DNA from: Yinghuangia elevatio
GTDB taxonomy: Bacteria > Actinomycetota > Actinomycetes > Streptomycetales > Streptomycetaceae
DNA: 64,000 nucleotides
Assembly: GCF_040649515.1 (NCBI RefSeq)
Contig: NZ_JBEZFP010000035.1
Span: 1-64,000, forward strand
Direction of reading: 5' to 3'
Shown: in pieces, positions 18,949 to 27,126 of the stretch
Numbering within the stretch: the first letter of the stretch is position 1
Layout of the letters: every line of letters starts with the position of its first letter
Program-made: the position numbers and the translations under genes
Notes under the pieces: generated by a model
Database searches by the model: none
What the model saw: only the letters and a program-made list of their open reading frames with translations
What the model was told of the DNA's origin: nothing

Positions 18949-21720
18949 GTGGACCCCACACAGCCGACCCCGCCATCCGCCGGGCCGCCAGTAGGGCCGG
19001 CCGCGCCGCCCGAGCCCCCGGCGTTCCCGCAGCACTGGGAGGCCGACGTCGTGCTCCGCGACGGGGCGACCGCGCACCTGCGGCCGGTCGGGCCGCACGA
19101 CGCCGACCGGCTCGTCGAGTTCTACGCCCGGGTCTCCGACGAGTCGAAGTACCTGCGGTTCTTCACGCCGTACCCCCGTCTCTCGGCACGCGACGTGCGG
19201 CACTTCACCAACCACGACTGGATCGACCGCGTCGGCCTCGGCCTGTTCGTCGGCGACGCCCTGGTGGCGATCGTCCGGTACGACCGGATCGGCCCCGACG
19301 GACGCGCCGTCCGCACCGGCCCGCACGGCAGGTCCTCGACCGCCGAGGTCGCCTTCCTCGTCCAGGACGACCAGCAGGGGCGCGGCGTCGCCTCCGTCCT
19401 GCTGGAGCACATCGCGGCCGTCGCGCGCGAGCGCGGCATCCGCCGGTTCGTGGCCGACGTGCTGCCCTCCAACCGCCGCATGATGAAGGTCTTCACCGAG
19501 GCGGGGTACACCCAGCAGTCCGCGTTCGAGGACGGCGTCGTACGCCTGACCCTCGACCTGGAGCCGACCGACACCTCCACCGCCGTCATGCTCGCCCGCG
19601 AGCACCGCGCCGAGGCCCGGTCCACCGCCCGCCTGCTCAACCCCCGCTCGGTGGCCGTCATCGGCGCGGGCCGCCGCGAGGGCACGGTCGGCAACACCCT
19701 GCTGCGCAACCTGGCCGAGAGCGGCTTCGCCGGGCCCGTGTACGCGGTCAACCCGGCCGCGGGCGACCCGATCGAGGGCGTACCGGTGTACCCGACCGTC
19801 GTCGACATCCCCGGCGAGGTGGACCTCGCCATCGTCGCGGTCCCCGCCCGGGCCGTGCAGCAGGTCGCCCAGGACTGCGGCCGGCACGGGGTACGCGGCC
19901 TCGTCGTCGTGTCGTCCGGCTTCGCCGAGACCGGACCCGAGGGCCGCGAGCGGCAGCGCCGCCTGGTCCGCACCGCGCGCAGCCACGGCATGCGCGTCAT
20001 CGGGCCGAACTGCCTCGGCGTCCTCAACACGGACCCCGAGGTGAGCGTCAACGCGAGCCTGTCGCCCCGCATGCCGCGCCGCGGCCGGGTCGGCATGTTC
20101 GCGCAGTCCGGCGCGCTCGGCATCGCGATCCTGGAGTCGACGGTCAACCGGGGCATCGGCCTGTCGACGTTCGTCTCCGCGGGCAACCGCGCCGACGTGT
20201 CCGGGAACGACCTGCTCCAGTACTGGGAGGACGACCCGGCCACCGACGTCGTCCTCCTGCACCTCGAATCACTCGGCAACCCGCGCAAGTTCACGCGCCT
20301 GGCCCGCCGCGTCTCGCGCCGCAAGCCGGTGGTCGTGGTCAAGAGCCTCCGGCACGCCGAGGGCGTCCCGCTGGGGCACGCCACCCGGGCGCTCAGCCTG
20401 CCCGACCAGGCGGTCGACTCGTTGTTCCGGCAGGCCGGCGTGATCCGCGTGCCCACCGTCGCGGAAATGTTCGACGTCGCCCAGCTCCTCGCCTACCAGC
20501 CGCTGCCCGCGGGCGACCGCGTCGCGATCGTCGGCAACTCGGACTCGCTCGGCCTGCTGACCCAGGACGCCTGCACGAGCGCCGGGCTCGACCCCCTCCG
20601 TCCGATCGACCTCACCACCTCGGCGACCGCCGAGGACTTCCGCAAGGCGCTCGGCGACGTCCTCGCGTCCCCCGACTCGGACGCCGTCGTCGTGGTCTTC
20701 ATCCCGCCCCTCACCACCTCCGGGCAGGAAGTCGCGTCCGTCATCGCGGAGATGGCCGAGCGGGCGGTGACGGCGGGCAAGCCGCTCGTGGCGACGTACC
20801 TCGCACACGAGGGGCTGCCGGACCAACTGCGGCGGCTCGACCCCGACGGGGTACCGGCGCCGGGCTCGGTGCCGTCCTACCCCGCGCCGGAGAACGCCGT
20901 GCGCGCCCTCTCGGAGGTCGTGCGCTACGCCGCCTGGCGCCGCCGCCCCGCCGGCGAGGTCGTCGAGTTCGAGGACGTCGACGCCGACACCGCGCGCGGC
21001 CTGGTCCGCGCCCGCCTCGGCGCCGCGGACGCGGCCGGGCTCTCGCCCGCCGAAGCGGCCGAACTGCTCGGCTGCTACGGCATCCACCCGAGCCCCGCCG
21101 TACGCGTCGACAGCGAGGACGCCACCGTCGCTGCCGCCGAGCAGATGGGCTATCCCGTCGTGCTCAAGACGATCGCCGAACATTTGCGGCACCGCGTCGA
21201 CCTCGACGGCGTACGCCTGGACCTGGGCACCGAAGCGGGTCTGCGCCGCGCCTTCCGCCGCATGTCCACGCGCCTCGGCGGCCCCGACCAGGCCCGGCTG
21301 GTGGTCCAGCGCATGGCGCCGCGCGGGGTGGCGACGATGGTGGGGCTCACGTACGACGAGTCCTTCGGCGCGCTGCTGCGCTTCGGTCTCGCGGGCCCGG
21401 CCTCCGAACTGCTGGGGGATGTGGCGCACCGCGTGGTGCCCGCGACCGACCAGGACGTCGCCGACCTGGTCCGGGACATCCGGGCCGCGCCCGTGCTGTT
21501 CGGCTACCGCGGCGCGCCGCCCGTCGACGTCGGGGCGCTGGAGGAACTGCTGCTGCGGCTTTCGCAGCTGGCCGAGGACCTGCCGCAGGTCACCTCGGTC
21601 GTGCTCGACCCGGTGGTGGCGACGGGGGAGGGGCTGACGGTGCTGGACGCGCGTGTACGCCTGTCGCGGCCGCCGCTGCGCACCGACCTGGGCCCGCGAT
21701 CCATGGGCAACCCCCGCTGA
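18949..21720 (+). CDS. GNAT acetyltransferase fused to NDP-forming acyl-CoA synthetase (PatZ-like)
   Basis: 923 residues. A proline-rich leader precedes a GNAT domain (about 29-185) with its acetyl-CoA loop in VQDDQQGRGVASVLLEHI. A CoA-binding Rossmann domain begins near residue 218 (NPRSVAVIGAGRREGTVGN), then succinyl-CoA-synthetase-like domains, with an ATP-grasp domain at about 690-900 (GYPVVLKTIAEH). Such fusions act as protein lysine acetyltransferases (E. coli PatZ, Streptomyces PatA), for example silencing acetyl-CoA synthetase. Here the GNAT domain is N-terminal, the reverse of PatZ and usual for Streptomyces. The GTG at 18949 fits the family's N-terminus. Confidence 0.88.
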   Translation: MDPTQPTPPSAGPPVGPAAPPEPPAFPQHWEADVVLRDGATAHLRPVGPHDADRLVEFYARVSDESKYLRFFTPYPRLSARDVRHFTNHDWIDRVGLGLFVGDALVAIVRYDRIGPDGRAVRTGPHGRSSTAEVAFLVQDDQQGRGVASVLLEHIAAVARERGIRRFVADVLPSNRRMMKVFTEAGYTQQSAFEDGVVRLTLDLEPTDTSTAVMLAREHRAEARSTARLLNPRSVAVIGAGRREGTVGNTLLRNLAESGFAGPVYAVNPAAGDPIEGVPVYPTVVDIPGEVDLAIVAVPARAVQQVAQDCGRHGVRGLVVVSSGFAETGPEGRERQRRLVRTARSHGMRVIGPNCLGVLNTDPEVSVNASLSPRMPRRGRVGMFAQSGALGIAILESTVNRGIGLSTFVSAGNRADVSGNDLLQYWEDDPATDVVLLHLESLGNPRKFTRLARRVSRRKPVVVVKSLRHAEGVPLGHATRALSLPDQAVDSLFRQAGVIRVPTVAEMFDVAQLLAYQPLPAGDRVAIVGNSDSLGLLTQDACTSAGLDPLRPIDLTTSATAEDFRKALGDVLASPDSDAVVVVFIPPLTTSGQEVASVIAEMAERAVTAGKPLVATYLAHEGLPDQLRRLDPDGVPAPGSVPSYPAPENAVRALSEVVRYAAWRRRPAGEVVEFEDVDADTARGLVRARLGAADAAGLSPAEAAELLGCYGIHPSPAVRVDSEDATVAAAEQMGYPVVLKTIAEHLRHRVDLDGVRLDLGTEAGLRRAFRRMSTRLGGPDQARLVVQRMAPRGVATMVGLTYDESFGALLRFGLAGPASELLGDVAHRVVPATDQDVADLVRDIRAAPVLFGYRGAPPVDVGALEELLLRLSQLAEDLPQVTSVVLDPVVATGEGLTVLDARVRLSRPPLRTDLGPRSMGNPR

Positions 21721-22501
21721 ACCGCACGCCGGAGCCCGGGGTTGCAGCGTCGATTGAAGCGTCGAATTGAAGGCGCCGCATGAAGCGTCGAGCCGAAGCG
21801 TCGCATCGAAACGCTGCATCGAAGCTCCGGTTGACGCCCGGAAGCCGTAGGCCGGCAAGCCCCCGAAACGCGAGCCGCGGCGGTACGCGCCCGTCTCCAG
21901 GTCATACCGCCGCCGGCCCGGCCGCCGCGGCGCCGATGCCACCCCGAGCCGTGGCACCCGCGCCGCCGCTGCGGCCTCCGGTCAAGCCCGTCGCCATGCC
22001 CCTCCGCGCACGCCCTCCACGTGGCGGCGCATCATGCCGACCGGCCCGTCCGGACCGACCGCTCCCACGCCGGGTTTCCCCGATCCCACCGGCGCGGGTG
22101 CGGTGCCGCCCGAACTCCCGGTGCGGGAGCGCGGACGCTGTGCCGGACGGCCGGGGGCCACCGCGAACGGTGCGTCCCTATCGCCCCGTCCGTCCTGCAC
22201 AACGGACAGTCAACCGGGTCGTGCCGGACGAGGGGAGGGCGCGCGTGGGGCGCGCGGTTGCGCGGCACGTGGGGTCCCCCGGGGGTGTGCCTCACCGTCA
22301 CCCGTACGGGGACTGTCGTGAGGTCGACAAAGAGTCATAAGGCGAATGCGCCGGGTCGCGGCGCGCGACCCGGCAGACGCCGCCGCGAACCCGACGCGGT
22401 CCCGTCGCGAACCGTTCGGCGGCCCGTCCGAGCGCGCTCGCAGCACGCCCCGATCGCCAGGATGGCGCGCGGGGGCGCTCGGAGGTGCCAGGATGGGGGG
22501 C
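21721..22501. other. Gene-free region of about 780 bases
   Basis: Between the GNAT fusion and DUF5998 genes. Frames here are Arg/Pro-rich without recognisable domains. It starts with seven degenerate 13-bp repeats (21741-21831). The remainder is GC-rich sequence in which I see no RNA gene; the DUF5998 promoter must lie near its right end. Confidence 0.5.
21741..21831. repeat. Seven tandem degenerate 13-bp repeats
   Basis: Consecutive 13-mers: GTTGCAGCGTCGA, TTGAAGCGTCGAA, TTGAAGGCGCCGC, ATGAAGCGTCGAG, CCGAAGCGTCGCA, TCGAAACGCTGCA, TCGAAGCTCCGGT. The consensus is roughly TTGAAGCGTCGCA. The period is not a multiple of three, so this is not a protein repeat. It begins 21 bases after the GNAT fusion stop. 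Confidence 0.75.
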
Positions 22502-23089
22502 ATGGCGAAGACCACCACCTCGACCCAGGGCCTGCGTACGGCCATCGAGCGCAGCGGCTACTACCCGAGCCTCGTCGCCGACGCGGTCGAGTCCACGATC
22601 GGGACCGAGCAGGTCGACGCGTTCCTGGTGCACCAGGAGACCACGTTCGACTCCAACGAGGTCCGGCGGCACGTGACCGTCCTCGTCCTCACGCCCGGCC
22701 GCTTCCTGGTCAGCCACACCGACGAGCACGCCCCCGACGACACGTCCCCGACGCCGTATGCGACGACGTCCACCGAGACGGTGCGGATCGACCGCATCGA
22801 GTCGGTGGTGGTCAGCCGCGTCGTCGGCAACCCCGCCGAGTACGTCCCCGGCGCCCCGCCGCGCGAGGTCGTGCTCACCATCGGGTGGGGCGCCGTCGGC
22901 CGCATCGACCTGGAGCCGGCCGGCTGCGCGGACCCGAACTGCGACGTCGACCACGGCTACACCGGGGCGATGACCGCCGACGACCTCTCGCTGCGCGTCA
23001 GCGAGGCGGCCGACGGCCCGGACGCGGTCGAGCACACGCTCGCGTTCGCGCGCAGATTGTCCGAGGCCATCGCCGGCTCCGGCCGGTGA
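22502..23089 (+). CDS. DUF5998 family protein
   Basis: 195 residues matching the actinobacterial DUF5998 family. Opens with TTQGLRTAIERSGYYPSLVADAVE and contains a mostly beta-strand core with VTVLVLTPGRFLVSHTDEH and VVLTIGWGAVGRIDLEPAGC. The motif CADPNCDVDHGYTG is cysteine/histidine-bearing and could hold a metal. No signal peptide or membrane segment. The stop overlaps the next gene's GTG by four bases, so the two are co-translated. Function unknown. Confidence 0.87.
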   Translation: MAKTTTSTQGLRTAIERSGYYPSLVADAVESTIGTEQVDAFLVHQETTFDSNEVRRHVTVLVLTPGRFLVSHTDEHAPDDTSPTPYATTSTETVRIDRIESVVVSRVVGNPAEYVPGAPPREVVLTIGWGAVGRIDLEPAGCADPNCDVDHGYTGAMTADDLSLRVSEAADGPDAVEHTLAFARRLSEAIAGSGR

Positions 23090-24249
23090 GCGCCGCACCC
23101 TGGGCTCCGGAACCACCACCAGTCCCCGTCCCGCGCTACGGCGCCGGGGCACTGTCCGACCTGCTCCCGTCCGTCGCGGCGTCCCTCGGGATGCCCGGTG
23201 AGCGCAACGTCCTGGGCCTGCGTGAGACCGAGCGCGCCGTCGTGTTCCTCGTCGACGGCCTCGGCTGGGAGCTCCTGAAGGCCCATCCGGACTGGGCGCC
23301 GTACCTCACGTCGCTGGTCCCCGGCGCGTGGGGCGGGCGCGGCGAACCGCTGACGGCCGGCTTCCCGGCGACGACGGCGACGAGCCTGGCGTCGTTCGGC
23401 ACGGGCCTCCCGCCGGGCGCGCACGGCCTGCTCGGCTACACCGTCGCGATCCCCGGCGACGCGCGGCTGATGAACCAGCTGCGCTGGGACCCCTATGTGC
23501 CGCCGCGCGAATGGCAGCCGCATCCTCCGCTGATGGAGCGTGCCGCCGCCGCGGGCATCACGGTCGCCCAGGTATCCGACCCCCTGTTCGAACGCACGCC
23601 GCTGACCCAGGTGGCGCTGCAGGGCGGCACGTTCGTCGGCCTGCAGGGCGGGCTCCCGCGCATGCACGGCGTCGTGGAGCAGTTGTCCCGGCCCGGGCCG
23701 GTGCTGGTCTACACGTACGTCAGCGACCTCGACAAGGCCGGGCACGTGCACGGCGTCGACTCCGACGCATGGCGGATCGAACTCGCGCGCGTCGACGGCC
23801 TGGTCCGTGCGCTCGCCGAGCAACTCCCGCCCGGCACCGCGCTGTACGTCACCGCCGACCACGGCATGATCGACGTGCCGATGGCCGACCGCATCGACGT
23901 CGACACCGACCCGGAGCTCTCCGCCGGAGTCGCGCTGCTCGGCGGCGAGGGCCGGGCCCGGCACGTGTACGCCGTCCCGGGCGCGGCGTCCGACGTCCTG
24001 GCGATCTGGCAGGACGTGCTCGCCGACAGCTGCTGGGTGCTCTCCCGCGACCAGGCCGTCGACGCGGGCTGGTTCGGCGAGGTCGAGGACCGCGTGTACC
24101 ACCGCATCGGCGACGTCGTCGCGGCGCCGTGGGCGGATGTCGCGATCGTCGCGACGCGCCGGGAGCCCAACGAGTCGCGCATGGTCGGCCTGCACGGGTC
24201 CATGACCGCGGTCGAACAACTGGTGCCCCTGCTCGAAGTGCACGCCTGA
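23086..24249 (+). CDS. Alkaline phosphatase superfamily nucleotide pyrophosphatase/phosphodiesterase
   Basis: 387 residues, cytoplasmic. Metal-binding pattern of the type I phosphodiesterase/nucleotide pyrophosphatase family: Asp in VVFLVDGLGWELL, nucleophile Thr in FPATTATSLASFGTG, Asp and His in YVSDLDKAGHVHG, Asp-His in YVTADHGMID, and a final His in GLHGSM. Co-transcribed with DUF5998 (GTGA overlap). Substrate is unknown; possibilities include nucleotide sugars or phosphonates. Terminator-like hairpin follows at 24352-24385. Confidence 0.88.
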   Translation: MSAAPWAPEPPPVPVPRYGAGALSDLLPSVAASLGMPGERNVLGLRETERAVVFLVDGLGWELLKAHPDWAPYLTSLVPGAWGGRGEPLTAGFPATTATSLASFGTGLPPGAHGLLGYTVAIPGDARLMNQLRWDPYVPPREWQPHPPLMERAAAAGITVAQVSDPLFERTPLTQVALQGGTFVGLQGGLPRMHGVVEQLSRPGPVLVYTYVSDLDKAGHVHGVDSDAWRIELARVDGLVRALAEQLPPGTALYVTADHGMIDVPMADRIDVDTDPELSAGVALLGGEGRARHVYAVPGAASDVLAIWQDVLADSCWVLSRDQAVDAGWFGEVEDRVYHRIGDVVAAPWADVAIVATRREPNESRMVGLHGSMTAVEQLVPLLEVHA

Positions 24250-24351
24250 CCCGCGCCTGCCCCCGAGTTCGGTCCATGCCACAGGCTGACCAAGACCTGA
24301 CCGGCGTCGTCGGCCGGACCGGCTCGCCGGTCGTCCGCCGGGCAAGCGAAA

Positions 24352-24385
24352 GGGCGCCCTCCCGGCGGTAACCGGCAGGGCGCCC
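24352..24385 (+). terminator. Terminator hairpin after the phosphodiesterase gene
   Basis: GGGCGCCCT and AGGGCGCCC pair over 9 bp with a 16-base interior that can extend the helix. It lies between the plus-strand phosphodiesterase and the minus-strand 28-residue gene, so it may serve both. Confidence 0.65.
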
Positions 24386-24423
24386 CGCGCGCTTCGCGGG
24401 CCGCGGCCCTCGAATGCGTCAGC

Positions 24424-24510
24424 TCAGGCCTGCTTGCGCTTCTTCAGCAGAACCGAGGTGAGGGCCGCGATGACGGCGATCGGCAGGACTATCTTGAAGA
24501 GCTTGCCCAT
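24424..24510 (-). CDS. 28-residue single-helix membrane peptide
   Basis: Short frame read directly: ATG, 28 codons, TGA. It starts MGKLFKIVLPIAVIAALTS and ends in a basic tail LLKKRKQA. One hydrophobic helix of about 18 residues is flanked by Lys at both ends, the layout of a small bitopic membrane protein. An AGGGGG run lies about nine bases upstream. A longer reading in another frame has non-coding composition. No family name recognised; conservation would decide whether it is real. Confidence 0.6.
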   Translation of the reverse strand: MGKLFKIVLPIAVIAALTSVLLKKRKQA

Positions 24511-24646
24511 GGTGGTGAACCCCCTCGAGTGATCGGGTGCCGGGCCGATGGCAGTGGGTGCCCGCGGCCGACCCCGCGCCTTTCCGGTGACGCGGGATCA
24601 ACTCCCGGGCGGGCCCGACGGTTCCGACTCTATGCGATGAGGTCCC

Positions 24647-25441
24647 TTACGGCGCCGACGCCTCGTCCATGTCGCCGGTCGACGCGATCACGGAGAACGT
24701 CGCGCCGTGCGGGTCACCGCAGGTGGCGTGGCGTCCGTACGGCGAGTCCTGCGGCTCGCTCAGCACCGCGCCGCCCGCGCGGCGCACCTTGGCCACCGCG
24801 TCGTCGGCGTCCTCGACGCAGAACGTCACGGCCCAGTGCGCGTGCACCTCGTCGGGCCAGTTCTCGTCCATGCCCATGACGCCGCCGATGGGCCGCCCGT
24901 CCACCAGGATCGCGTGGTAGTCGAAGCCGTCCGCGCTCATGTCCTCGTAGTCATAGCCGAACGCGGTGGCATAGAACTGCCGCGCGGCCTTGCTGTCGCG
25001 CGTCATCAGCTCGTTCCACACGATGCCGCCCGGCTCGTTCACGAGTTCGGCGCCGATGTGGGTGCCGGCCTGCCACAGTCCGACCACCGCGCCCGTCGGG
25101 TCGGCGAGCAGGGCCATGCGCCCCAGGTCGAGGACGTCCATCACCGGGAACACCTCGGTCGCGCCCGCCGCCTTCATCGCCAGGACCGCCGCGTCCGCGT
25201 CGCCGACCGCCAGGTAGGTCGTCCAGGCGATCGGCATGTCGGGTTCGGGAAGCTTCATCATCCCGGCGACGCGCTTGCCGCGGACGGTGCAGTTTGTGTA
25301 GAAGCCGAGCTCCTCGGGGCCGATCTCGCCCTCCCAGCCCAGCACCGTGCCGTAGAAGTCCAGCGATGCCCGGAGGTCCGGCGAGCCCATGTCGACCCAA
25401 CACGGGACGCCCTGCTTGTACGGGCCAGTCACTTCGCTCAT
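24647..25441 (-). CDS. Two-domain VOC family protein
   Basis: 264 residues with two glyoxalase-like VOC domains, about 6-125 (PCWVDMGSPDLRASLDFYGT) and 135-255 (NELMTRDSKAARQFYATAFG). Each domain ends with a DPTGA or DPHGA loop typical of the family. The ATG at 25441 is chosen because GGAGG lies five bases upstream; a GTG four codons earlier overlaps that site. Tandem VOC proteins of this type are common in Streptomyces and mostly uncharacterised. Catalytic residues cannot be assigned with confidence. Confidence 0.86.
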   Translation of the reverse strand: MSEVTGPYKQGVPCWVDMGSPDLRASLDFYGTVLGWEGEIGPEELGFYTNCTVRGKRVAGMMKLPEPDMPIAWTTYLAVGDADAAVLAMKAAGATEVFPVMDVLDLGRMALLADPTGAVVGLWQAGTHIGAELVNEPGGIVWNELMTRDSKAARQFYATAFGYDYEDMSADGFDYHAILVDGRPIGGVMGMDENWPDEVHAHWAVTFCVEDADDAVAKVRRAGGAVLSEPQDSPYGRHATCGDPHGATFSVIASTGDMDEASAP

Positions 25442-25634
25442 CACTGCCTCCACAGCACAGCTGTCCGGTCAAATCCGGGAATTACCGAAAGTCGGGAGAA
25501 ATAGCGAGCTATCGGTTCGATGCTGGCACGGCGGGCAGGCGGTGTCGCGGGGAACGCGCGAAGCGCCAGGGGTGAACGCCGACACAGCGCGGGGCGGCGC
25601 ACGCCGGACCCTCCGGCACGGCAGGATGCGGTGG

Positions 25635-26474
25635 GTGAACCCAGTCATCGACACCACAGAACTCGCCGCCGCGCTGCGCTCCGCCGAGCCGCCGGTCCTG
25701 CTCGACGTGCGCTACCGCCTCGGCGGCCCGCACGGCCTCCCGGCGTACCGCGCCGGACACCTGCCCGGCGCGCACTTCGCCGACATGGACGCCGAACTGT
25801 CCGCGAAGCCGGGCGGCGACGAGCGCGGGCGCCACCCGCTGCCGGACCCGGAGGACTTCGCGGCGGCGATGCGCCGCGCGGGGGTCTCGGCGGACCGCGA
25901 CGTCGTCGCGTACGACGCCGCGGACGGCATCGCCGCCTCGCGGGCGTGGTGGCTGCTGCGCTACTTCGGCCACGAGCGCGTGCGCGTGCTGGACGGGGGC
26001 TACGCCGCGTGGGTCGCGGCGGGGCACCCGGTCGACGCGAGTGACCCGGAGCCGGGGGCGGGCGACTTCACCCCGGTGCCGGGCGGGATGCCGCTGCTGG
26101 ACGCCGACGAGGCCGCGCAACTCGCACGCGACGGCGTGCTGATCGACGTACGCGCGGCCGAACGGTTCCGGGGCGAGACCGAGCCGGTCGACCCGGTCGC
26201 CGGCCACATCCCCGGTGCGGTCAACATGCCCGAGACGTCGGTGGCTGGTCCGGGCGGCCTCCTGCTCGGCGCCGACGTGCTGCGCGAACGGTACGAGGCG
26301 CTCGGCGCGTTCCCGGGCGCCCGCGTCGGCGCGTACTGCGGCTCGGGGGTGACCGCCGCGCATGCGGTCCTGGTGCTGGAGCGCTCGGGCATCGAGGCGG
26401 CGTTGTACGCGCCTTCGTGGAGCGGCTGGATCGCCGACCCGCGCCGCCCGGTGGCGGTGGACCCGGCAGGGTGA
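25635..26474 (+). CDS. Sulfurtransferase, two rhodanese domains
   Basis: 279 residues. Two rhodanese domains: an inactive N-terminal one (about 1-135, AGHLPGAHFADMD, active Cys replaced in VVAYDAADGIAASRAWW) and a catalytic C-terminal one (150-275) with Cys in GAYCGSGVTAAH. This is the thiosulfate/3-mercaptopyruvate sulfurtransferase layout, moving sulfane sulfur to thiol acceptors. The CGSGVT loop is typical of the mercaptopyruvate type. The GTG at 25635 has AGGA eight bases upstream; the in-frame ATG at 25626 has no spaced ribosome-binding site. Confidence 0.9.
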   Translation: MNPVIDTTELAAALRSAEPPVLLDVRYRLGGPHGLPAYRAGHLPGAHFADMDAELSAKPGGDERGRHPLPDPEDFAAAMRRAGVSADRDVVAYDAADGIAASRAWWLLRYFGHERVRVLDGGYAAWVAAGHPVDASDPEPGAGDFTPVPGGMPLLDADEAAQLARDGVLIDVRAAERFRGETEPVDPVAGHIPGAVNMPETSVAGPGGLLLGADVLRERYEALGAFPGARVGAYCGSGVTAAHAVLVLERSGIEAALYAPSWSGWIADPRRPVAVDPAG

Positions 26475-26544
26475 GGCGTAGGCGGCGTACCGGCCGGTGA
26501 CCCGGCGGTCGGGGCGGTGGCGTACCGCGGCGGCTGACGGGGTG

Positions 26545-26832
26545 TCAGATGGCCGTCCAGTGCGTCGCCTCGCGCCGCCCGGACGCCGTGTAGGCGACGA
26601 AGCCGATCAGCCCGGAGGGCAGGTCCGTCATCGTGAAGCGTCCGAAGCCGTCGGTCAGCACGGTGCGGACCCCTTCCGCGTGCCGGACCTCCAGGCAGAC
26701 GCGGCGCGGCACGGTGAGCTGGCCGAGGATGCGGCGGCGCGGGCCGAGCGGGTACACCTCGACCACCACGGTGAGGGTCGGCGCGTCGAAGGTCAGGACG
26801 TGCGGCGCGTCGCCGACCGCCCAGCGGCTCAT
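26545..26832 (-). CDS. Small beta-rich (carboxypeptidase-regulatory-like) protein
   Basis: 95 residues. HVLTFDAPTLTVVVEVYPLG, an RRILGQLTVP strand and TVLTDGFGRFTMTDLPSGLI give the pattern of a transthyretin/carboxypeptidase-regulatory-like beta sandwich; VCLEVRHAEGV lies between. The ATG overlaps the stop of the preceding 55-codon frame (ATGA). In Streptomyces, related sequences are often one protein whose N-terminal helix resembles that preceding frame, so this may be half of a split gene. Such proteins usually accompany a sigma factor or CHAT-domain gene, but none is present here. Confidence 0.6.
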   Translation of the reverse strand: MSRWAVGDAPHVLTFDAPTLTVVVEVYPLGPRRRILGQLTVPRRVCLEVRHAEGVRTVLTDGFGRFTMTDLPSGLIGFVAYTASGRREATHWTAI

Positions 26833-26996
26833 GGCGAGCGGCGGCGCGGCGGCGTGGTGGTGGTGAGAGGGCGGCTGGTCGTGGCGCGCAGGAAGTCGGC
26901 GAGCCAGGGGTCGACGGCGCCGAACAGCAGCCGGACCTCGGCGAGCAGTGCCCGCTCGTCCTGATGCGTGACCCGGTCCGACGTGCCAACGCTCAT
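26829..26996 (-). CDS. 55-residue helical peptide preceding the beta-sandwich protein
   Basis: Short frame read from the DNA: ATG at 26996, stop overlapping the next ATG at 26832. The middle, DERALLAEVRLLFGAVDPWL, looks like a genuine amphipathic helix, then ADFLRATTSRPLTTTT and a basic end. Upstream sequence has a GGTGGG run. It is either a small gene coupled to the next or the N-terminus of a protein interrupted by a frameshift near 26850. Unknown function. Confidence 0.5.
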   Translation of the reverse strand: MSVGTSDRVTHQDERALLAEVRLLFGAVDPWLADFLRATTSRPLTTTTPPRRRSP

Positions 26997-27126
26997 TTCC
27001 CACCGCCCCCCGTAGACAGGTACTGCGGAGCAACACTGAGCATCCTTGCGGACACACTAGGGCTCTGGGGCACAAATGAGGAAGTGATCAGCGAACTCCG
27101 CCGGTTGGGTGACCCGGACGCCCGGG

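Noticed and set aside
18136..20262. 708-codon minus-strand frame running through the VOC gene into the GNAT fusion
   Set aside because: Reads through a different frame of VOC and is antisense to the GNAT fusion; no domain structure.
24419..24601. 60-codon minus-strand frame overlapping the 28-residue peptide gene
   Set aside because: Polar, His/Arg-rich translation without a helix; the alternative frame gives a coherent membrane peptide.
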